Origin: Microtetraspora glauca
GTDB lineage: Bacteria; Actinomycetota; Actinomycetes; Streptosporangiales; Streptosporangiaceae
Direction of reading: 5' to 3'
DNA: 64,000 nucleotides
Assembly: GCA_001570385.1 (NCBI GenBank)
Contig: BBYL01000006.1
Coordinates: forward strand, 434,001-498,000
The notes under the pieces were generated by a model. It did not search any database and was not told the origin of the DNA. It saw only the letters and a list, made by a program, of their open reading frames with translations. How positions within the stretch are numbered: the first letter of the stretch is position 1; every line of letters starts with the position of its first letter. Positions 59,413 through 64,000 of this stretch are shown piece by piece. The translations under genes were made by a program, and so were the position numbers.

Positions 59413-60863
59413 CCACACCCCTGCCCGAGGGTTTCGTCGTCCGGCTGAACCGCAACGTCCGCGTCCGCGACGGCGGGCGGACGCTCGTGGGCGGTGCCCC
59501 CACTCGCGTGGTCACCCTGTCGCCGACGGCCAGGAGACTTCTCGCCGACCGGACGATCAGAGTCCGCGACCGCATGTCGGCCGTGCTCGCCGACCGGTTG
59601 CTGGAGACCGGGATGGCCGACCCCGTCGTGGCCGAACTCCCCGGCCTCGACGCCTCCCAGGTGACGTTCGTCGTACCGGTCCGCGACCGCCCCGCCGCAC
59701 TGGACCGGCTGCTGACCAGCATCGGCGACCGCAACCGTGTGATCGTCGTCGACGACTGCTCGCACGATCGGGCGGCTGTCGCCGAGGTGGCCGCCGCCCA
59801 CCGTGCCGAACTCGTCGCCCTGCCGGTCAACGTCGGGCCCGCCGCCGCACGCAACGAGGGCCTCAGGCGGGTCACGACCCCGTTCGTCGCCTTCACGGAC
59901 TCCGACATCGTCCTCGAACCGGGCACGGTGTCGATCCTGCTCAGGCACTTCAACGACTCCCGGGTGGCGATGGCCGCCCCTCTCGTGCTGGCCCTGCCTG
60001 ACGATCGTGTGGCTCGACGGCCGGAAGGCTGGGTCGGCCGCTACGAGGAGGCCCGTTCCTCCCTCGCCCTCGGGCCGGACCCGGGGACCGTACGGCCCCG
60101 CGCGCCCGTCTCCTGGGTCCCCAGCGCCTGCCTGGTCGCCCGCGTCGACGCTCTCGAAGACGGCTTCAGCGCCGACATGCGCGTCGGAGAGGACGTCGAT
60201 CTGGTGTGGCGGCTCGTGGAGCGGGGCTGGCGGGTCCGCTACGAGCCCGGTGCGACCGTGCGACACGAGCACCGGACGGCCGTCTCCGACTGGCTCGGGC
60301 GCAAGGCGTTCTACGGCACGGGCGCGCACCTGCTGGCGCAGCGGCACGGCAGCGATGTGGCGCCCGCCGTGCTGGCCCCGTGGAGTGCCGGATTCGCTCT
60401 CGCGCTGCTCGCGCAGCGCCGCTGGTCCCTGCCGGTCGCCGCGGTGATCTTCGCGGCGGCCGCGGCGCGCATCTCGGCGAAGGTCGAGGGGAGCGACCAC
60501 CCGGTGCGGTTCGCCTCGTCCCTGACGGCGAGCGGAGCCGCCGCCGCCGTCTGGCAGACGACGGGCCTGCTGCTGCGCCACTGGTGGCCCCTCGCCGCCG
60601 TCGGATGCGTCTTCTCCCGGAGGATGCGGAGGGCGGTGGCCGCCGCGGCCGTGCTGGACACGGTGGGGGACTATCGCCGCACGCGACCACGTCTCGACCC
60701 GGTCCGTTTCGCGATCGCGCGCCGTCTCGACGACGCCGCCTACGGATACGGCGTGTGGTACGGCGCCATCAAGGGGCGCTCGCCGAAGGCCCTGCTGCCG
60801 GACATCCGGTGGACGACGGTCGGACGATCAGGCCGGTCGGCGTCCACCCGCACGTCGAGTTGA
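59409..60863 (+). CDS. mftF: Mycofactocin glycosyltransferase MftF
   Basis: 484 residues. The N-terminal ~90 residues (LPEGFVVRLNRNVRVRDGGR) are the MftF-specific part. A GT2 domain follows with VIVVDDCSHD, NVGPAAARNEGLRR and the DxD-like TDSDIVLEPG. The C-terminal half has hydrophobic helices near 325-345 and 370-410. MftF oligoglucosylates the cofactor. The start overlaps the SDR stop. Last recognised mft gene before a small ORF and korA. Confidence 0.93.
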   Translation: MTTPLPEGFVVRLNRNVRVRDGGRTLVGGAPTRVVTLSPTARRLLADRTIRVRDRMSAVLADRLLETGMADPVVAELPGLDASQVTFVVPVRDRPAALDRLLTSIGDRNRVIVVDDCSHDRAAVAEVAAAHRAELVALPVNVGPAAARNEGLRRVTTPFVAFTDSDIVLEPGTVSILLRHFNDSRVAMAAPLVLALPDDRVARRPEGWVGRYEEARSSLALGPDPGTVRPRAPVSWVPSACLVARVDALEDGFSADMRVGEDVDLVWRLVERGWRVRYEPGATVRHEHRTAVSDWLGRKAFYGTGAHLLAQRHGSDVAPAVLAPWSAGFALALLAQRRWSLPVAAVIFAAAAARISAKVEGSDHPVRFASSLTASGAAAAVWQTTGLLLRHWWPLAAVGCVFSRRMRRAVAAAAVLDTVGDYRRTRPRLDPVRFAIARRLDDAAYGYGVWYGAIKGRSPKALLPDIRWTTVGRSGRSASTRTSS

Positions 60864-60890
60864 CCCGACCATTCATCACTGGAGGAACAG

Positions 60891-60977
60891 ATGCCCGGAA
60901 ACAGCTCCGGCATGGATATAGGAATGCGCGCCGGGCATGGCGGCCTGGCCGCGTCGGGGAGGAATGAGGAGCTGTGA
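60891..60977 (+). CDS. Candidate 28-residue microprotein between mftF and korA
   Basis: ATG 60891 follows GGAGGAACAG, one of the best ribosome sites in the window, and encodes MPGNSSGMDIGMRAGHGG... ending RNEEL. Its TGA overlaps the korA GTG start (GTGA), so korA translation would depend on it or be boosted by it. No similarity is recognised. It may be a leader peptide rather than a functional protein. Confidence 0.5.
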   Translation: MPGNSSGMDIGMRAGHGGLAASGRNEEL

Positions 60978-62821
60978 CCAAGCAGGTTCAGCAACTCGAC
61001 CGCGTGATCATCCGGTTCGCGGGTGACTCCGGCGACGGAATGCAGCTCACCGGTGACCGGTTCACGGCGGAGACGGCCCAGTTCGGCAACGACCTGTCGA
61101 CGCTGCCCAACTTCCCGGCGGAGATCCGCGCGCCTGCGGGCACCCTGCCGGGCGTGTCGAGTTTCCAGTTGCACTTCGCCGACCACGACATCCTGACCCC
61201 CGGCGACGCCCCGAACGTGCTGGTCGCGATGAACCCGGCGGCGTTGAAGGCGAATCTGGCCGATCTGCCCCGCAGGGCGGACATCATCGCCAACATCGAC
61301 GAGTTCACCAAGCGCAACCTGGTCAAGGTGGGCTACGCCGGCAACCCGATCGAGGACGACTCCCTCGCCGAGTGGCGCCTGCACGCGGTGCCGTTGACCT
61401 CGCTGACGGTGCGGGCGCTCGAGGGCTTCGACATCTCCAAGAAGGACGCCGAGCGGGCGAAGAACATGTTCGCGCTCGGGTTGTTGTCGTGGCTGTACAG
61501 CCGGCCTACCGAGGGGACGATCGCGTTTCTGGAGGCGAAGTTCGCGCGCAAGCCGGAGATCGCCAAGGCGAACATCGCGGCGTTCCAGGCGGGCTGGAAC
61601 TACGGCGAGACGACCGAGTCGTTCTCGACCTCGTATGAGATCAAGCCGGCCACGCTGCGCCCGGGGACCTACCGGAACATCTCCGGCAACCAGGCCCTGG
61701 CGTACGGGCTGATCGCGGCGTCGGTGCAGGCGAGGCTGCCGCTGTTCCTCGGCTCGTATCCGATTACTCCGGCCTCCGACATCCTGCACGAGCTGTCCAG
61801 GCACAAGCACTTCGGGATCCGTACGTTCCAGGCCGAGGACGAGATCGCCGGTGTCGCCGCCGCCCTGGGGGCGGCCTTCGGCGGGTCGCTGGGTGTGACC
61901 ACGACATCCGGGCCGGGCGTCGCGCTGAAGGCCGAGACCGTGGGGTTGGCGGTGACGACGGAGTTGCCGCTGATCGTCGTGGACGTGCAGCGGGCCGGCC
62001 CGTCGACCGGCATGCCGACCAAGACCGAGCAGACCGACCTGCTGATGGCGATGTTCGGCCGCAACGGCGAGTCGCCGGTGCCGGTGTTCGCCCCAGCCAC
62101 CCCGTCGGACTGCTTCACGATGGCGGTCGAGGCCGCGCGGATCGCGGTGAAGTACCGCACGCCGGTCATGTTGTTGTCGGACGGCTACCTGGCCAACGGG
62201 TCCGAGCCGTGGCGCATCCCCGAGATCGACGAACTGCCGGACATCTCGGTGCGGTTCACCACCGCACCCAACGGCGACGACGGCACCATGTATCTGCCTT
62301 ATCTGCGCGACCCGGCCACGCTGGCCCGTCCGTGGGCCGTACCCGGCACTCCGGGGTTGGAGCACCGGATCGGTGGCATCGAGAAGGCCGACGGCAGCGG
62401 CAACATCTCCTACGACCCGAACAACCACGACCGGATGGTCCGGCTGCGTCAGGCCAAGATCGACGGGATCGACGTCCCTCCGCTGGAGGTGGACGACCCG
62501 GACGGGGACGCGAGGGTGCTGGTGCTCGGCTGGGGCTCCACCTACGGGCCGATCGCGGCGGCGGTGCGGCGGGTGCGCAAGGACGGCGGCAAGGTCGCCC
62601 AAGCCCACCTGCGGCACCTCAACCCGCTGCCCGCCAACACCTGTGAGGTGCTGCGCTCCTACGACAAGGTGCTGCTGCCGGAGATCAACCTCGGCCAGCT
62701 CGCCATGCTGCTGCGGGCCCGTTTCCTGGTCGACGTGATCACCTACAACCAGGTGCGCGGGCTCCCGTTCAAGGCCGCCGAACTCGCCGCCGTGATCCAG
62801 GACGTGATCGACAGTGACTGA
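60974..62821 (+). CDS. korA: 2-oxoacid:ferredoxin oxidoreductase alpha subunit (KorA-like)
   Basis: 615 residues. An N-terminal gamma-type domain (RVIIRFAGDSGDGMQLTGDR) is fused to the alpha domain with LGSYPITPASDILHELS, as in the two-subunit 2-oxoglutarate:ferredoxin oxidoreductases of actinobacteria. Decarboxylates 2-oxoglutarate (or a related 2-oxoacid) to the acyl-CoA with ferredoxin reduction. GTG start inside the small ORF's stop; GAGGAG lies upstream. korB starts 8 nt before its end. Confidence 0.92.
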   Translation: MTKQVQQLDRVIIRFAGDSGDGMQLTGDRFTAETAQFGNDLSTLPNFPAEIRAPAGTLPGVSSFQLHFADHDILTPGDAPNVLVAMNPAALKANLADLPRRADIIANIDEFTKRNLVKVGYAGNPIEDDSLAEWRLHAVPLTSLTVRALEGFDISKKDAERAKNMFALGLLSWLYSRPTEGTIAFLEAKFARKPEIAKANIAAFQAGWNYGETTESFSTSYEIKPATLRPGTYRNISGNQALAYGLIAASVQARLPLFLGSYPITPASDILHELSRHKHFGIRTFQAEDEIAGVAAALGAAFGGSLGVTTTSGPGVALKAETVGLAVTTELPLIVVDVQRAGPSTGMPTKTEQTDLLMAMFGRNGESPVPVFAPATPSDCFTMAVEAARIAVKYRTPVMLLSDGYLANGSEPWRIPEIDELPDISVRFTTAPNGDDGTMYLPYLRDPATLARPWAVPGTPGLEHRIGGIEKADGSGNISYDPNNHDRMVRLRQAKIDGIDVPPLEVDDPDGDARVLVLGWGSTYGPIAAAVRRVRKDGGKVAQAHLRHLNPLPANTCEVLRSYDKVLLPEINLGQLAMLLRARFLVDVITYNQVRGLPFKAAELAAVIQDVIDSD

Positions 62822-63884
62822 CACCACCAACGGGAGCCTCAACGGCAAGGGCCTTGCCCTCATCCCCCGCGCCGAGGGCAAGCAGACGCTGAAGGACTTC
62901 AAGTCCGACCAGGAGGTCCGGTGGTGCCCGGGCTGCGGCGACTACGCCATCCTGGCCGCGGTGCAGTCCTTCCTGCCGGAGCTGGGGCTCAAGCGGGAGA
63001 ACATTGTGTTCGTCTCCGGCATCGGCTGCTCGTCCCGGTTCCCGTACTACCTCAACACCTACGGCTTCCACTCGATCCACGGGCGTGCCCCGGCGATCGC
63101 GACCGGGCTGGCCGCCTCCCGGCCCGACCTGTCGGTGTGGGTGATCACCGGCGACGGCGACGCCCTGTCCATCGGCGGCAACCACCTGATCCACGCGCTG
63201 CGCCGCAACGTCAACCTGAACATCCTGCTGTTCAACAACAGGATCTACGGCCTGACCAAGGGGCAGTACTCGCCCACCTCCGAGGTCGGCAAGATCACCA
63301 AGTCGACGCCGATGGGCTCGCTGGACAAGCCGTTCAACCCGATCTCGCTGGCACTGGGGGCCGAGGCCGGGTTCGTCGCCCGGACCATCGACTCCGACCG
63401 TAAGCACCTGCAGAGCGTCCTGCGCCAGGCCGCCGCCCACCGGGGCACGTCGCTGGTGGAGATCTACCAGAACTGCAACATCTTCAACGACGGCGCCTTC
63501 GACACGCTCAAGGACCCCGCCACCCGGGACGAGATCACGATCCGGCTGGAGCACGGGCAGCCGATCGTGTTCGGCACCGGCGACAACGAGCAGGCCGTGC
63601 GGCTGTCGCCATACGGCGGGGTCGAGGTCGTCCGCCGCTCGGAGGCGTCCGACGACCAGATCCTCGTCCACGACGCCCACAATCCGGACCCGTCGCCGGC
63701 CTTCGCGTTGTCCAGGTTGGACGAGCCGGCGTTCCAGCACGTGCCGATCGGTGTCTTCCGCTCCATCGACCGGCCGTCGTACGACCACCTGCTGAACGAG
63801 CAGGTCCGGGCGGCCACCGCCGACAAGGGCGCGGGCAGCCTCGCCGACCTGCTCCACGGCGGCGACACCTGGCAGATCAACTGA
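62814..63884 (+). CDS. korB: 2-oxoacid:ferredoxin oxidoreductase beta subunit (KorB-like)
   Basis: 356 residues. EVRWCPGCGDYAIL and VSGIGCSSRFPYY provide Cys of the [4Fe-4S] cluster. VWVITGDGDALSIGGNHLIHALRRN is the thiamine-diphosphate binding motif, and NNRIYGLTKGQYSPTS is typical of KorB. Overlaps korA by 8 nt, so the two subunits are coupled. Feeds reduced ferredoxin (perhaps FdxA-type). Ends 116 nt before the window end, where no further gene is visible. Confidence 0.93.
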   Translation: MTDTTNGSLNGKGLALIPRAEGKQTLKDFKSDQEVRWCPGCGDYAILAAVQSFLPELGLKRENIVFVSGIGCSSRFPYYLNTYGFHSIHGRAPAIATGLAASRPDLSVWVITGDGDALSIGGNHLIHALRRNVNLNILLFNNRIYGLTKGQYSPTSEVGKITKSTPMGSLDKPFNPISLALGAEAGFVARTIDSDRKHLQSVLRQAAAHRGTSLVEIYQNCNIFNDGAFDTLKDPATRDEITIRLEHGQPIVFGTGDNEQAVRLSPYGGVEVVRRSEASDDQILVHDAHNPDPSPAFALSRLDEPAFQHVPIGVFRSIDRPSYDHLLNEQVRAATADKGAGSLADLLHGGDTWQIN

Positions 63885-64000
63885 TCAGCGAGTCCACCGA
63901 GCTCACCAAGCTCCAGCACGACCCTCCTGACCGCACTGGCCGTCGAGCTGCCCAGGAAGATCCTTGAGCTCACGGCACCAGCTGAACAACAGAGAGATCG

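Noticed and set aside
63885..64000. Terminal 116 nt checked for a further gene, terminator or tRNA
   Set aside because: No start with SD, no stable hairpin with T-tract and no cloverleaf could be seen.

Overview
The window is a high-GC stretch with dense, operon-packed genes, many GTG/TTG starts and frequent ATGA/GTGA stop-start overlaps. It carries a mycofactocin biosynthesis locus, a putative F420-dependent enzyme, FdxA-type and [3Fe-4S] ferredoxins and a KorAB 2-oxoacid:ferredoxin oxidoreductase. Together these point to a soil-type actinobacterium, probably a filamentous one. Genus or family cannot be fixed from the sequence alone.

Layout. (1) 0-5 kb: a large putative metallopeptidase with an M64-like HExxH motif on the minus strand, then a TPR-type regulator-like protein on the plus strand. 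They are separated by a promoter region rich in a repeated GTTCCATCCGG motif. (2) 5.1-8.4 kb: a TetR regulator coupled to a saccharopine-dehydrogenase-like protein, followed by a DAO-type flavoenzyme and a short-chain dehydrogenase (SDR) remnant. (3) 8.7-44 kb: a large catabolic region in several operons. It holds a branched-chain-type solute-binding lipoprotein, an MFS importer, an LLM flavoenzyme, an amidohydrolase, SDRs, two MaoC-like hydratases, VOC and EthD-like proteins, an acyl-CoA carboxyltransferase, a 3-hydroxyacyl-CoA dehydrogenase, a thiolase, two acyl-CoA dehydrogenases, an acyl-CoA ligase, a CaiB/BaiF CoA-transferase, two beta-hydroxyacid dehydrogenases, two aldehyde dehydrogenases and a mycofactocin-coupled-type SDR. 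It also holds a P450 with two ferredoxins and a reductase, a DUF35-thiolase fusion, a DoxX protein and a crotonase. One LacI regulator and two paralogous ArsR regulators sit in or at the edges of this region. The gene set looks like oxidation, CoA activation, beta-oxidation and (retro)aldol or thiolytic cleavage of an alicyclic, terpenoid, steroid-like or branched substrate. The substrate cannot be read from sequence.

(4) 44.5-48.7 kb: an accessory patch with a TmrB-like kinase, a SUKH-type protein, an ArsR-type regulator, a cupin and a DUF4267 membrane protein. It is bracketed by decayed Tn3-family transposase C-termini on opposite strands and contains a decayed PPOX gene. (5) 48.7-54.1 kb: a BBE-like flavoprotein, then an amidohydrolase and CaiB-like CoA-transferase operon divergent from an enoyl-CoA hydratase. 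(6) 54.1-60.9 kb: the mycofactocin locus mftR (minus), mftA, a single ORF fusing MftB to MftC, mftD, mftE, an SDR and mftF. (7) 60.9-63.9 kb: korA and korB, linked to the mft operon by an apparent 28-codon ORF with a strong Shine-Dalgarno (SD) sequence that overlaps the korA start.

Working together: mycofactocin is a peptide-derived redox cofactor for a group of nicotinoprotein SDRs. At least one SDR in the catabolic region (33.7 kb) resembles that group, so the locus in the same window could supply its cofactor. MftR is reported to respond to long-chain acyl-CoA, which fits the acyl-CoA-rich setting.
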